Assembly: GCF_900111405.1 (NCBI RefSeq) | Contig: NZ_FOHJ01000001.1 | Coordinates: 310,001-374,000, forward strand | Source of the DNA: Salinibacillus kushneri | GTDB taxonomy: Bacteria > Bacillota > Bacilli > Bacillales > Alkalibacillaceae | Reading direction: 5' to 3' | Length of the DNA stretch: 64,000 nucleotides | In this document: in pieces, positions 54,649 through 63,650 of the stretch | Position numbering within the stretch: the stretch's first letter is position 1 | How the letters are laid out: every line of letters begins with the position of its first letter | The notes under the pieces: model-generated | Seen by the model: the letters and a program-made list of their open reading frames with translations, nothing else | What the model was told of the DNA's origin: nothing | Databases searched by the model: none | Position numbers and translations under genes: made by a program

Positions 54649-54666
54649 CCTGGGGAATTTCCCAGG
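54649..54666. promoter_or_regulatory. Hairpin in the leader of the binding-protein gene
   Basis: CCTGGG-GAATTT-CCCAGG, 40 bases upstream of the start. It lacks a T-run and may stabilise a processed mRNA so that the binding protein is made in excess. Confidence 0.5.
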
Positions 54667-54678
54667 ATCAAACCACTT

Positions 54679-54692
54679 AGATAACGCTTACA
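54679..54692 (-). promoter_or_regulatory. cre-like site upstream of the binding-protein gene
   Basis: Minus strand TGTAAGCGTTATCT fits 13 of 14 consensus positions; it lies between the permease and binding-protein genes. Confidence 0.5.
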
Positions 54693-54763
54693 ATAGGTCG
54701 TTTAAAGGATTTACTTAACATTCATTCAACCACCCCCTTAACATACTCTCTTTAATTTACCAA

Positions 54764-55723
54764 TTAGGATACTGAAGAGACACGGGATTCTTTTTTGCTC
54801 TTCATTTTGTCAGAGAAAAAGTTTAAGGTCAGAACAAGTATTAAAATTCCTCCAATAAATACATCTACAATTGCACTGTGGACACCCAGCAAATTTAATC
54901 CATTAGAAAGCGTTTGGAATATAATAACAGCATAAACGGTTCCAATAACCTTGCCATATCCTCCATGGATATTCGTTCCACCAAGTACTGCAGCTGCAAC
55001 ACTTTGTAACAGATAAGAGGAACCTAAGTCTACTTTTACCGAATTATAGCGGGAAGTCATAATGATTGCCGAAATAGCAGCTAATAACCCAACGTATAGA
55101 TAAACTTTCATCAGAACGCGACTGTTTCTAATTCCTGAGAACAGTGTCGCAATCTCGTTATTTCCATACATATATATGCTTCTGCCCCAACTCGACTTAT
55201 TTAATAAGACACCTGTCAAAATAGCAAAAAAGATAAAAATCAAGATGGATAAAGGAACAACACCCATATAATAGCCATTTCCTATTAAACTATAGGTATC
55301 TCCAAAACCGGAAATAGAATTTCCTTTTGTAATGGCTAGAATAACTCCTTCAAAAAGAACCATCGTCCCCAATGTTACAAGAATAGGAGGCACTCCAATC
55401 TTAGAAACGACAAAACCATTAAATGCTCCACATGCAACACCAAAAATGATAGCAACTACAATGGCGGAAATAATTGAATAACCATTCGTCAACATTAGGG
55501 CTGCCCCGACACCCGATAAGGCCGCAACATATGTGATGGAAAGGTCTATTCCTCCTGTAATAATGACAACCATCATCCCAAGTGCTAACAGTCCAAATTC
55601 CGGTAATTGAAACAGGAAATTACTTAAATTATTTGATCCAAGAAAACCTGGTGCAATTAAACTCATTAATATAAAGGTTCCTAGAGCGATAAGACCTAAA
55701 ATACTTTCCTTTGTAAGCTTCAT
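54764..55723 (-). CDS. Sugar ABC permease 2 (RbsC family)
   Basis: 319 residues with about 9-10 membrane segments. RbsC-family signatures: FGLLALGMMVVIITGGIDLSITYVAALSGVGAALM, FVVSKIGVPPILVTLGTMVLFEGV, and VAAAVLGGTNIHGGYGKVIGTVYAVIIFQTL, the EAA-like coupling segment. Works with the second permease and the ATPase as a heterodimer, as in Lsr and Rha-type importers. ATG follows AGGGGGGG. Confidence 0.92.
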   Translation of the reverse strand: MKLTKESILGLIALGTFILMSLIAPGFLGSNNLSNFLFQLPEFGLLALGMMVVIITGGIDLSITYVAALSGVGAALMLTNGYSIISAIVVAIIFGVACGAFNGFVVSKIGVPPILVTLGTMVLFEGVILAITKGNSISGFGDTYSLIGNGYYMGVVPLSILIFIFFAILTGVLLNKSSWGRSIYMYGNNEIATLFSGIRNSRVLMKVYLYVGLLAAISAIIMTSRYNSVKVDLGSSYLLQSVAAAVLGGTNIHGGYGKVIGTVYAVIIFQTLSNGLNLLGVHSAIVDVFIGGILILVLTLNFFSDKMKSKKESRVSSVS

Positions 55724-55738
55724 TTGATTATCCCCCCC

Positions 55739-56722
55739 CTATACTTCTACTTCGATTTTAGCCAATTTAGCCTGCTTTCGCTTATAACTAATGTGGTCAT
55801 AAGAAACAGCAAACACGATAATTGCTCCGGTAACTACTTTTTGCCAAAAAGTATCAATACGGGCTAGAATCATTCCATTTTCCATAATGGCCAGTAGTAA
55901 TACACCTAAAAGCGTTCCGTGAACGGTACCTCGACCACCATGGATATTCGTTCCACCCAAGACAACTGCTGCAATAACCATTAATTCAAGTCCTAATAAC
56001 CCATTAGGATCGACTGCTGTCGTATAGGCGGTCTGTGCAACTGCTGCTACTCCACAAAGGAATCCCATATAAGCAAAGACAAAAAGTTTCACTTTCTTAT
56101 AATCAATACCAACGCGGACAGCCGATTGCTGATTTCCGCCTATCGCCAAAACTGAGCGACCAATAAATGTATGTTTTAAAATATACCATGTAAGAATAGC
56201 TACGATAGCCAGGATGTAAATCAAAATCGGTATCCCAAACAATTCAAAATCAGAAAAAGCGAGAAAGGATTCAGGGAAGTTAGTACTATTTAAGTACCTG
56301 CCATTAGTAAAGTAAAGAACAAGGCCATTGATAATATTTAAAATACCTAATGTTACCACAATAGCCGGGATATTGATCTTAGAAACCAAAAATCCATTTA
56401 CAGAACCAATCACTAAACCAATAATGGGCGCGGCGATAAAAATAATGACAAGGGATAGCCAGCTATCCGGCAGATAACCAAACAAACTGCCAATGATAAC
56501 CGCAACAGCAGTAGTTACAGCTGCAACGGATACATCAATGTCACTCGTAATGATAATTAACGTCATTCCTATGGCTAATATACCCATAACAGTATTGGCT
56601 TCAATGATATCGATAAAATTTCCAATCGTTAAAAAGACAGGACTGACAAAAGACAGAATGATGCTTAAAACGATGATGATGGCTATGATACTAAACTCTT
56701 TTTGTTTAAATAACGATTTCAT
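55739..56722 (-). CDS. Sugar ABC permease 1 (RbsC family)
   Basis: 327 residues with about 9-10 membrane segments: NTVMGILAIGMTLIIITSDIDVSVAAVTTAVAVIIGSL, FLVSKINIPAIVVTLGILNIINGLV, and IAAVVLGGTNIHGGRGTVHGTLLGVLLLAIMENG. It is related to but distinct from permease 2. Lies three bases after the ATPase gene and 15 before permease 2. Confidence 0.92.
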   Translation of the reverse strand: MKSLFKQKEFSIIAIIIVLSIILSFVSPVFLTIGNFIDIIEANTVMGILAIGMTLIIITSDIDVSVAAVTTAVAVIIGSLFGYLPDSWLSLVIIFIAAPIIGLVIGSVNGFLVSKINIPAIVVTLGILNIINGLVLYFTNGRYLNSTNFPESFLAFSDFELFGIPILIYILAIVAILTWYILKHTFIGRSVLAIGGNQQSAVRVGIDYKKVKLFVFAYMGFLCGVAAVAQTAYTTAVDPNGLLGLELMVIAAVVLGGTNIHGGRGTVHGTLLGVLLLAIMENGMILARIDTFWQKVVTGAIIVFAVSYDHISYKRKQAKLAKIEVEV

Positions 56723-56725
56723 GCC

Positions 56726-58282
56726 TTATACCTCCTGACTGACCTGGCCTGATTGAACAGAAATATCAGGTGTTTTCACATTTCCTAGTCCTTGTAAAGA
56801 ATAATTCATAATCATTTCCTGAGTTGCATCTTTTATATCAAGTTCTCCTGAAATACGACCCTTACGCATAACAAGAATTCGATCACTTACAGCTAAAATC
56901 TCAGGTAATTCGGAAGAAATCATGATTACGCCAATACCATCATCCGCAAGCTTTCGCATAAGTTTATGAATTTCGGTCTTCGCCCCGATATCAATCCCAT
57001 TTGTGGGTTCATCAAATATAATCACATTTGGATCAGTCGAGAGCCATTTACCAATGACCACTTTTTGCTGATTACCTCCTGAAAAGTTTTCAGCAGGATG
57101 GTCCGGTAATGCTGGTCGAACATCAAGGGTTTCGATATACTTGTTAGCAAGTTCTTTTTCTTTTTTGCGATTAATTAATTTAAACTTATTTCTAATCCGC
57201 TTGATAATAGGTAATGAAATATTTTTCGTAACGGACTGTTCCAGCACAAGTCCTTGTATTTGTCTTGCTTCAGGGATATAAGCAATTCCGTTTTTTACAG
57301 CTTGCTCGGAGTTCTTAATCGAAAGCTTCTTATCAAATAATTCAATCGTACCTTCATCAGGATTATTTACACCAAATATAGCCTGAGCTAATTCTGTACG
57401 TCCTGAACCTACCAATCCAGTAATTCCAAGGATTTCTCCTTTTTTAAGTTCAAATGAAATATCTTTAAAATTTCCTTTTTTCGATAGATTCCTCACCTTA
57501 AAAATGGTTTCTCCAGCTTTATTTTCTGACTGATTTTTCTCATAAGTTACACTTCGACCAACCATTAGCTGAATAAGTTTTGGTTCATCTACTTCATTTG
57601 CATCATAAGCCCCGACAAATTTCCCATCACGCAGAACTGTAAAACGATCTGCAACCTTAAATAATTCTTTTAGTTTGTGACTGATAAAAATAATCGAAAT
57701 ACCTCTGTTTTTTAAATTTTCGATAACCTTATAAAGCTTTTCGACTTCCCCTGATGAAAGGGATGAAGTGGGTTCATCCATCACAATCAATTTAGAATCG
57801 AATGCTAAAGCCCTTGCTATCTCTACTAACTGCTGTTGAGCAATGCTAAGCTGTTCAACAATAGCATTAGGGTTTATATCGACATCCATCTCCTTTAAGG
57901 CTTCATTCGCTTTACTCTTAATGGCTTTCCAGTCTATTTTGCTCCATGAACCTTTATTGCTGTCCTGACCGATGTAAATATTTTCAGCTACAGATAAGTT
58001 TGGAAATAAACTTAAATCCTGATAAATGATTGAAATTCCTTTCATCGTAGCGTCAATTGGTTTTTGAATTTCGGCTTCTTTCCCCTCGAAGTAAAATTTT
58101 GCACCTGGGTCCGGCTTATGAATTCCTGCTAATATCTTAATAAGTGTCGATTTACCAGCTCCATTTTCACCAATTAAGGCATGGACTTCTCCCGGCTTCA
58201 CTTCCAGTTCAACTTTATCTAACGCTTTGACACCAGGAAAGGTTTTACTAATATCCTTCATTTGCAATAAGTATTGACTCAC
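56726..58282 (-). CDS. Sugar ABC ATPase with two nucleotide-binding domains
   Basis: 518 residues, RbsA/XylG/RhaT type. Domain 1: Walker A GENGAGKST near 39, signature LSIAQQQLVEIARAL, Walker B VMDEPTSSLS. Domain 2: degenerate GLVGSGRTELA near 290, signature FSGGNQQKVVIGKW, VIFDEPTNGIDIGAK. The degenerate second Walker A is normal in this family. Start is GTG 58282 with GGGAGG eight bases upstream. It powers the two-permease importer. Confidence 0.94.
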   Translation of the reverse strand: MSQYLLQMKDISKTFPGVKALDKVELEVKPGEVHALIGENGAGKSTLIKILAGIHKPDPGAKFYFEGKEAEIQKPIDATMKGISIIYQDLSLFPNLSVAENIYIGQDSNKGSWSKIDWKAIKSKANEALKEMDVDINPNAIVEQLSIAQQQLVEIARALAFDSKLIVMDEPTSSLSSGEVEKLYKVIENLKNRGISIIFISHKLKELFKVADRFTVLRDGKFVGAYDANEVDEPKLIQLMVGRSVTYEKNQSENKAGETIFKVRNLSKKGNFKDISFELKKGEILGITGLVGSGRTELAQAIFGVNNPDEGTIELFDKKLSIKNSEQAVKNGIAYIPEARQIQGLVLEQSVTKNISLPIIKRIRNKFKLINRKKEKELANKYIETLDVRPALPDHPAENFSGGNQQKVVIGKWLSTDPNVIIFDEPTNGIDIGAKTEIHKLMRKLADDGIGVIMISSELPEILAVSDRILVMRKGRISGELDIKDATQEMIMNYSLQGLGNVKTPDISVQSGQVSQEV

Positions 58283-58300
58283 ATTCTTTCCCTCCCCTTG

Positions 58301-59248
58301 TTACACGGTTTTCTTTAACTGATGTTTAGTTAATCCTCTCTCTCTGCAAAAAGCATTAACTTCATCAATGGTTGGAATTCCAACTTGTGCACCTAGCTTG
58401 GTGACTTTCAGTGCTCCCACAACAGTTGCAAAGCGTGCAGCTGAAAACGTGTCGTACCCATCAGATATAGCACATGCCAAAGCACCCGCAAAGGCATCAC
58501 CTGCCCCAACACTGTCAACTGCTTTAACCGAAATAGGTTCGATATATTCCCAATTGCCCTTTTGGTAAACAACAGAACCATGGGCCCCCATCTTAATAAT
58601 AGAGTTTGATACACCCATTCCTTCAAAGATCTCAGCTGCTTCTAAAGCGCTATCAATATCTGTCACGTCAACTCCTAGCATATGGTACGTTTCTTGTTGA
58701 TTAGGAGTAATAATGTCTGCATAGTCCAAAGCCTTCACTGTAATCCCTTCGGCTGGAGCCGGATCCAGTACTACATACATTCCCTTTTCTTTTGCCATTT
58801 CCATGGAGCGAATGACCGTTTCCTGTGGCACCTCCATTTGTACTAATAGAACATCACTGGCATCAATCTGATTGAATGCGCTTTCAATATCGTTAATACG
58901 TAAGTCATCGTTTGCACCTTTTAAAACGAGCATTGTATTTTCAGCAGTCTGATCAATCGTAATTATGGCTGTTCCTGTAGCAAATGTTTCAGAGCGTTTA
59001 ATAAAATGGGTATCAACCTTTGAATCTTGTAAACTATGAATCAATTTATCCCCATAAAGATCCTGGCCAACTGCTCCTATCATATTCACCGGTTTTCCTA
59101 AACGAGCAACAGCTGTGGCCTGATTGGCCCCTTTGCCTCCAGGAAAGTATTCAATTTTTTTACCAAATATCGTTTGACCTCTTTCAGGATAAACATCGGT
59201 TACTGCAACTGTATCAATATTGATACTCCCCACTACTGTTACGCTCAT
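58301..59248 (-). CDS. rbsK: Ribokinase-family sugar kinase
   Basis: 315 residues of the PfkB family: GSINIDTVAVTDVYPERGQTIFG (sugar lid residues), FPGGKGANQATAVARLG near 38, IVLDPAPAEG-type region (YVVLDPAPAEGI), and catalytic VDSVGAGDAFAGALA near 245-260 with base Asp. It phosphorylates ribose or a similar sugar. Shares the operon with the epimerase and ABC importer genes, so the importer substrate may be a pentose or be released as one. Symbol given by family likeness only. Confidence 0.85.
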   Translation of the reverse strand: MSVTVVGSINIDTVAVTDVYPERGQTIFGKKIEYFPGGKGANQATAVARLGKPVNMIGAVGQDLYGDKLIHSLQDSKVDTHFIKRSETFATGTAIITIDQTAENTMLVLKGANDDLRINDIESAFNQIDASDVLLVQMEVPQETVIRSMEMAKEKGMYVVLDPAPAEGITVKALDYADIITPNQQETYHMLGVDVTDIDSALEAAEIFEGMGVSNSIIKMGAHGSVVYQKGNWEYIEPISVKAVDSVGAGDAFAGALACAISDGYDTFSAARFATVVGALKVTKLGAQVGIPTIDEVNAFCRERGLTKHQLKKTV

Positions 59249-59275
59249 ACAACCATCCTTTGTCCCCAGAAAATT

Positions 59276-59962
59276 TTAATATAAATTCAATTTTTCCTTC
59301 CTGTTACTTAAGAGCAGATTCAATTCATCCATCGCCTGCTCCAATGTCTTATCCTTTTTAAACAGGCTGGATGTACCACAGACTAACATTTCTGCTCCTC
59401 TATCCATTACTTTTGGAATCGTTTCATAACTTATATTTCCATCAACTTGAATCTCAATTGATAGGTTTTTTCCATTAATCATTTGATGGAGCTCACCAAT
59501 TTTATCCATAGCTAACGGTATAAACTTTTGTCCAGCAAAGCCCGGATTAACTGTCATTAATAATACATAATCAATGGTATCCCATATATAATCCAATACG
59601 GTTAGTGGAGTTGCAGGATTTAATGCTATCCCCGCCTTCATTCCACGATCTCGAATAGACTGTAAAGTTCGCTGTAAGTGTGTTGTTGCTTCAGCGTGGA
59701 CAGAAATCATATCTGCCCCAGCTTCCGAAAACACATCAATATAGTTTTCCGGCTCTTCAATCATAAGGTGTGCATCAAACGGAACCTTTGTCAGTGGACG
59801 CAATGACTTCATAATATCCGGCCCTAAAGTGAAGTTTGGGACAAAGCGGCCATCCATCACATCAAAATGAAAAAAATCAACATCCTTGCGATCTAAACGC
59901 AAAATATTATCTTTTAATTCCCCCATATTTGCACACATTATTGAAGGCCCTATTTTCACCAT
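59276..59962 (-). CDS. Pentulose/hexulose-phosphate 3-epimerase (Rpe/AlsE family)
   Basis: 228 residues, TIM barrel: IGPSIMCANMGELKDNI, FHFDVMDGRFVPNFTLGPDI with metal Asp, FDAHLMIEEPENYI with metal His, LLMTVNPGFAGQKFIP, and EIQVDGNISYETIPKVMDRGAEMLVCGTSSLF with catalytic Asp. It could be ribulose-5-phosphate 3-epimerase or the allulose-6-phosphate enzyme; the sugar-operon setting favours a dedicated pathway enzyme over the housekeeping Rpe. ATG follows AAGGGGGG. First gene of the operon under the promoter at 60087. Confidence 0.87.
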   Translation of the reverse strand: MVKIGPSIMCANMGELKDNILRLDRKDVDFFHFDVMDGRFVPNFTLGPDIMKSLRPLTKVPFDAHLMIEEPENYIDVFSEAGADMISVHAEATTHLQRTLQSIRDRGMKAGIALNPATPLTVLDYIWDTIDYVLLMTVNPGFAGQKFIPLAMDKIGELHQMINGKNLSIEIQVDGNISYETIPKVMDRGAEMLVCGTSSLFKKDKTLEQAMDELNLLLSNRKEKLNLY

Positions 59963-60021
59963 TCAACCCCCCCCTTTTTTGTCTAACCCTTTAACACTTA
60001 TAAATATATATAACCCCCTAT

Positions 60022-60035
60022 TGAAACCGTTGTCA
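60022..60035 (+). promoter_or_regulatory. cre site downstream of the operon promoter
   Basis: TGAAACCGTTGTCA fits all 14 positions of TGWAANCGNTNWCA. It is about 45-58 bases after the predicted transcription start, where CcpA would act as a roadblock. Confidence 0.75.
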
Positions 60036-60086
60036 TTTACATTCAAAAAAATTCAAGAAATGTCCAAAAACTTTTAGTTTGATTTT

Positions 60087-60115
60087 AGTATACCAACCAA
60101 AACTGTGGTTTTCAA
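60087..60115 (-). promoter_or_regulatory. Sigma-A promoter of the sugar ABC operon
   Basis: Minus strand TTGAAA, 17-base spacer, TATACT. The predicted start is near 60080, giving a leader of about 120 bases to the epimerase gene. Confidence 0.7.
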
Positions 60116-60210
60116 CAATAAATTTTGGGTTTTGTGTTTGTTATCAAATAAAAATATCCAAAACAAAACTGTATACCAAATATAATGTGTAAAATCCCTA
60201 TATAAGGACT

Positions 60211-60245
60211 AAAAAAGACACAAGCCAAAAATAGCTCATGTCTCT
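60211..60245 (-). terminator. Terminator of the first DeoR gene
   Basis: AGACA..AGC / GCT..TGTCT hairpin followed on the minus strand by six Ts. Confidence 0.8.
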
Positions 60246-60295
60246 TATGAATAATAAATATGATTTTCATATAAAGAATTAACCTTGACCTCGCT

Positions 60296-61093
60296 TTACT
60301 CGTCTGCAATATATGCTTTAATCCCCAAATTATTTAACTCTTTTATCTTTTCAATAGAAACTTTATTATCCGTAATAAGATAATCGACATCCTGGAGATT
60401 ACACAATCTTATCAGGGATTTTTTTTCAAATTTACTATAATCCACTAATAAGTATAACTTTTCGGATATATCTAAGAACTGTTTTTTTACTAATGCCTGC
60501 GCTTCGTGAATTTCGCTTACACCTCTTTTAAAATCAACTCCCATACATGAGAAAAAGAATTTATCAACATGATAGTCTTTTATAACCCGTTCAGCAAAAT
60601 TACCAACAAGTGACATGGAACCTTCTGAAGCATAACCACCTATTAAAATAACTTCAATGTTTTCTTCTTTAACAAGTTCCATTGTAACGGGGATGGAATT
60701 TGTAATGATTGTTAATCCTTTATCTTTTAAATATTTGGTCATTTGCAAGCCTGTTGTACTTGCATCAATAGCAATAATATCACCATCATCAATAAATGAA
60801 GCGGCCTTTTTTGCAATCATTTCCTTTTCTTCCATATGGGTTTCCTGTCTTCTTAATACCGGGATTTCTACGCCTTCTTCCATTTCACGTTTGACTGCTC
60901 CACCATGAATTCGATTTAAGAAGCCGTCTGTTTCTAGCTTTTCTAAATCTCTTCGTATGGTTTCTTCACTCACACCAAACTTTTTACTTAACTCATTTAC
61001 TCTAACAGCACTATTCTGGTCAACTAAATCTGTAATTTTACGTTGACGCTCATTTAAAAATATCGAGGCGTTTTTATTCACACCATTCCTCAT
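60296..61093 (-). CDS. DeoR-family regulator of the sugar ABC operon
   Basis: 265 residues from ATG 61093, seven bases from AAGGAG; another ATG two codons earlier lies too near. N-terminal helix-turn-helix: NERQRKITDLVDQNSAVRVNELSKKFGVSEETIRRDLEKLETDGFLNRIHGGA. C-terminal sugar-phosphate sensor domain with IAIDASTTGLQMTKYL, VILIGGYASEGSMSLVG and LVDYSKF. Has its own terminator. By position it controls the epimerase-kinase-ABC operon, probably as a repressor. Confidence 0.93.
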   Translation of the reverse strand: MRNGVNKNASIFLNERQRKITDLVDQNSAVRVNELSKKFGVSEETIRRDLEKLETDGFLNRIHGGAVKREMEEGVEIPVLRRQETHMEEKEMIAKKAASFIDDGDIIAIDASTTGLQMTKYLKDKGLTIITNSIPVTMELVKEENIEVILIGGYASEGSMSLVGNFAERVIKDYHVDKFFFSCMGVDFKRGVSEIHEAQALVKKQFLDISEKLYLLVDYSKFEKKSLIRLCNLQDVDYLITDNKVSIEKIKELNNLGIKAYIADE

Positions 61094-61334
61094 TGTCATA
61101 CTCCTTTATGTATAAGTCAACATCATCCACAAATCAAACAAATATATAAGTGAACAAAACCAAATATAATGCGGGTTTCATTTTGTTTTTGTGGCAAATA
61201 ATTCTGTTTTAGGTGGCTTTATTTGACATTCAAATGACGAAATCTATAAACCAATCTTTCTGACACTCTTATAAAACTATCCTTATCATATCGAAAATAC
61301 ATAGAAGATATCAACAGAAACAAATATTTCTTTA

Positions 61335-61376
61335 TAAAAAAACACTCTTATTCCTAAAGAAAGAATAAAAGTGTTA
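61335..61376 (-). terminator. Terminator of the rha unit
   Basis: AACACT-TTATTC / GAATAA-AGTGTT hairpin followed on the minus strand by seven Ts; 14 bases after the DeoR stop codon. Confidence 0.88.
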
Positions 61377-61389
61377 TAACTAGCATGAG

Positions 61390-62154
61390 TTATACAGTAA
61401 CGACCCGGATATTATTTTCCCTTAATAATTGTAATGTTTCACTTGAGACAGTTTGATCGGTAATCACATAATTTAACTTATCTAAAGGGTGAATATGCGA
61501 AAATGAACGTACTCCAAACTTAGTGTGATCAACCATTACATATATAGAATCTGATATGTCGCAAATCTTCTTTTTAATTCGTCCCTGCTCTTCATTTGAT
61601 TCACTGATTCCATAACCTAAATCAAACCCTTGACAGGATATAAATGCCTTGTGGACATGATAAGTATTCAAAGATTCTTCGGCTAAAGGACCGACATAAG
61701 AAAGAGAACGAGAAGTTAGAATACCTCCTGTAGATATGACCGTAATATTTGATTTTAAGCTTAACTCTAATGCCACTTTAATCGAATTGGTCAAAACAGT
61801 TAGGGGTATGTCCGGTAATATTTTAGCCATATACCAGGCTGTTGAACTCGCATCTAATATAATTTTATCTCCTTCATTGACATGTTTAACAGATTCAGCT
61901 GCAATCGATCGCTTTTCTGTTACATTTTTAATTTCTCGTTCCTTATAGGATGTCTCAGTCGCTTCCTGCTGCGAATTTAGACTAACTGCTCCACCATGAC
62001 TTCTCTCTAGTTTATTTTCTCTTTCCAGCTTTTCTAAATCCCGCCGAATGGTTTCTTCTGTAACGGAGAACAATTGACTTAGTTCAGACACTCGAATACT
62101 TTTTCGTTCATTAACAAGTTCCGCAATTTTCTGATGCCTTTCAGCGACCAACAT
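61390..62154 (-). CDS. DeoR-family regulator of rhamnose genes
   Basis: 254 residues: RHQKIAELVNERKSIRVSELSQLFSVTEETIRRDLEKLERENKLERSHGGAV at 6-57, then a DeoR sensor domain with IILDASSTAWYMAKIL, VISTGGILTSRSLSYVG and VDHTKFG. Follows rhaB by three bases; its GAGAGG site lies within the end of rhaB. In Bacillus subtilis a DeoR protein (RhaR) controls the rha operon, so this is its likely counterpart. It is a paralogue of the regulator at 60296. Confidence 0.92.
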   Translation of the reverse strand: MLVAERHQKIAELVNERKSIRVSELSQLFSVTEETIRRDLEKLERENKLERSHGGAVSLNSQQEATETSYKEREIKNVTEKRSIAAESVKHVNEGDKIILDASSTAWYMAKILPDIPLTVLTNSIKVALELSLKSNITVISTGGILTSRSLSYVGPLAEESLNTYHVHKAFISCQGFDLGYGISESNEEQGRIKKKICDISDSIYVMVDHTKFGVRSFSHIHPLDKLNYVITDQTVSSETLQLLRENNIRVVTV

Positions 62155-62156
62155 AA

Positions 62157-63650
62157 CTAGTTCCTCTCTTTCGACTGCTCATCAAGTATAACTTTAAATC
62201 GATTATATGCCTGCTCCCACTTATGACTATCTTCCTTTTCGTATTTCTTAATTGGAAAAGAGTTTCTCACAATATTTCGAGCTTCCTGGAGATTTTCAAT
62301 TCGATTAAGGCCCTGATACTGCATTAAAATGTTCCCAATTGAACTGGCTTCTATTGGTCCAGCATAAACAGGTCTATGAATCGCATTAGCCGTAAATTGG
62401 CATAAAAGGCTGTTCTTGATACCGCCACCTACCATATGCAATTCGGAAAATGATACTCCTGTCAATTCTTCAAGACGTTCTAAAACAAATCGATATTTAA
62501 GAACCAGGCTTTCCAAAATACATCTCAGGATTTCACCCTTAGTTTGTGGTACATATTGATTGGTTTCCTGACAATATCGTTGAATTTCCTTTGGCATATG
62601 GGCTGGTTTAATAAACATAGAATCATCTGGGTTTACAAAGGCTCTGAATGGGTCCGCCTGTTCAATAAGCTCTTTCTGTAACTCAAATGATAATCTTTCT
62701 CCTTCTAATTCCCATATCCGGGTACTTTCCTGCAGTAACCACAGTCCCATAATATTTTTTAATAGTCGATACGTATCATTTACGCCGCCTTCATTGGTAA
62801 TGTTCCATTTTAACGTTTTTTCATTAATAACAGGATCAGGTACTTCTGTTCCAAGTAGAGACCATGTACCACAGCTTAAGTAGGCAAAGTTCTGATCTTT
62901 AATCCTTGGAACAGCAGCCACTGCAGAGGCCGTATCATGTTCACCCACGGCCATAACCGAAAGTGAGCTTTGGATACCAAGTTCATCACGAATATCTGGT
63001 AAAACCTCTCCTACCATCGTTCCAGGCTGTATGGTATCTTTGAAAATTTTTGAAGGCAACCCTAATTTTTCAATAATTTCATAGTCCCAATTCTGCATTT
63101 CCGGATTAAACAGCTGAGTCGTCGTAGCATTTGTAAATTCACTTTTTTGCTGTCCTGTTAAAAAATATTGTAACAAATCCGGAATCATAAGTAGACTGTC
63201 GGCATTTTGCAAGGCGGTATTATTAGCCGTTTTCATGGCATACAAATGATAAATCGTGTTAATATCCATAAACTGAATGCCGGTACGATGAAACAATTCT
63301 TCTTTTGGAATGATGGTTAAAACCTCATCCATTATATCACGGGTATGACGGTCTCGATAATGGTATGGATTTGCCAGCAATTCACCGTTTTTATCCAGAA
63401 GTCCAAAATCAACTGCCCACGAATCAATTGCTAGACTTTCAATATTTGTAAATCCAATTTGATGTGCTTTCAAAATACCTTGTTTGATTTCAGTAAACAA
63501 GTTTAAAATATCCCAATGTAAATGACTGCCTACTTGGACAGGCTTATTTTTAAAACGATGTATTTCCTGAATAGTGAGATAACCGTTATCGATCTGTCCG
63601 ATAACTGCTCTACCACTGCTTGCACCCAGATCAAATGCTAATACAGTCAC
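62157..63650 (-). CDS. rhaB: L-rhamnulokinase
   Basis: Phosphorylates L-rhamnulose at C1. 497 residues of the FGGY family: VLAFDLGASSGRAVIGQI, HWDILNLFTEIKQGI, SLAIDSWAVDFGLLDKNGELLANPYHYRDRHT, AVGEHDTASAVAAVP, YLSCGTWSLLGTE, and LHMVGGGIKNSLLCQFTANAI. Start is GTG 63650, overlapping the TGA of the isomerase gene (GTGA), so translation is coupled. Part of rhaA-rhaB-deoR; the aldolase gene must lie elsewhere. Confidence 0.95.
   Translation of the reverse strand: MTVLAFDLGASSGRAVIGQIDNGYLTIQEIHRFKNKPVQVGSHLHWDILNLFTEIKQGILKAHQIGFTNIESLAIDSWAVDFGLLDKNGELLANPYHYRDRHTRDIMDEVLTIIPKEELFHRTGIQFMDINTIYHLYAMKTANNTALQNADSLLMIPDLLQYFLTGQQKSEFTNATTTQLFNPEMQNWDYEIIEKLGLPSKIFKDTIQPGTMVGEVLPDIRDELGIQSSLSVMAVGEHDTASAVAAVPRIKDQNFAYLSCGTWSLLGTEVPDPVINEKTLKWNITNEGGVNDTYRLLKNIMGLWLLQESTRIWELEGERLSFELQKELIEQADPFRAFVNPDDSMFIKPAHMPKEIQRYCQETNQYVPQTKGEILRCILESLVLKYRFVLERLEELTGVSFSELHMVGGGIKNSLLCQFTANAIHRPVYAGPIEASSIGNILMQYQGLNRIENLQEARNIVRNSFPIKKYEKEDSHKWEQAYNRFKVILDEQSKERN

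Larger units (their letters stand above)
59963..60295. other. Regulatory gap upstream of the epimerase operon
   Basis: 333 bases holding the operon promoter (60087-60115), a perfect cre (60022-60035), the DeoR gene terminator (60211-60245) and, between them, AT-rich stretches with repeated ACAAA and CCAAA motifs that could bind the DeoR-type regulator. Confidence 0.65.

Noticed and set aside
53566-58282. ABC importer as an autoinducer-2 (Lsr) system
   Set aside because: Architecture fits, but key LsrB ligand residues are changed and no LsrK, LsrF or LsrG-type genes are present; ribokinase, epimerase and rhamnose genes fit sugar use better.
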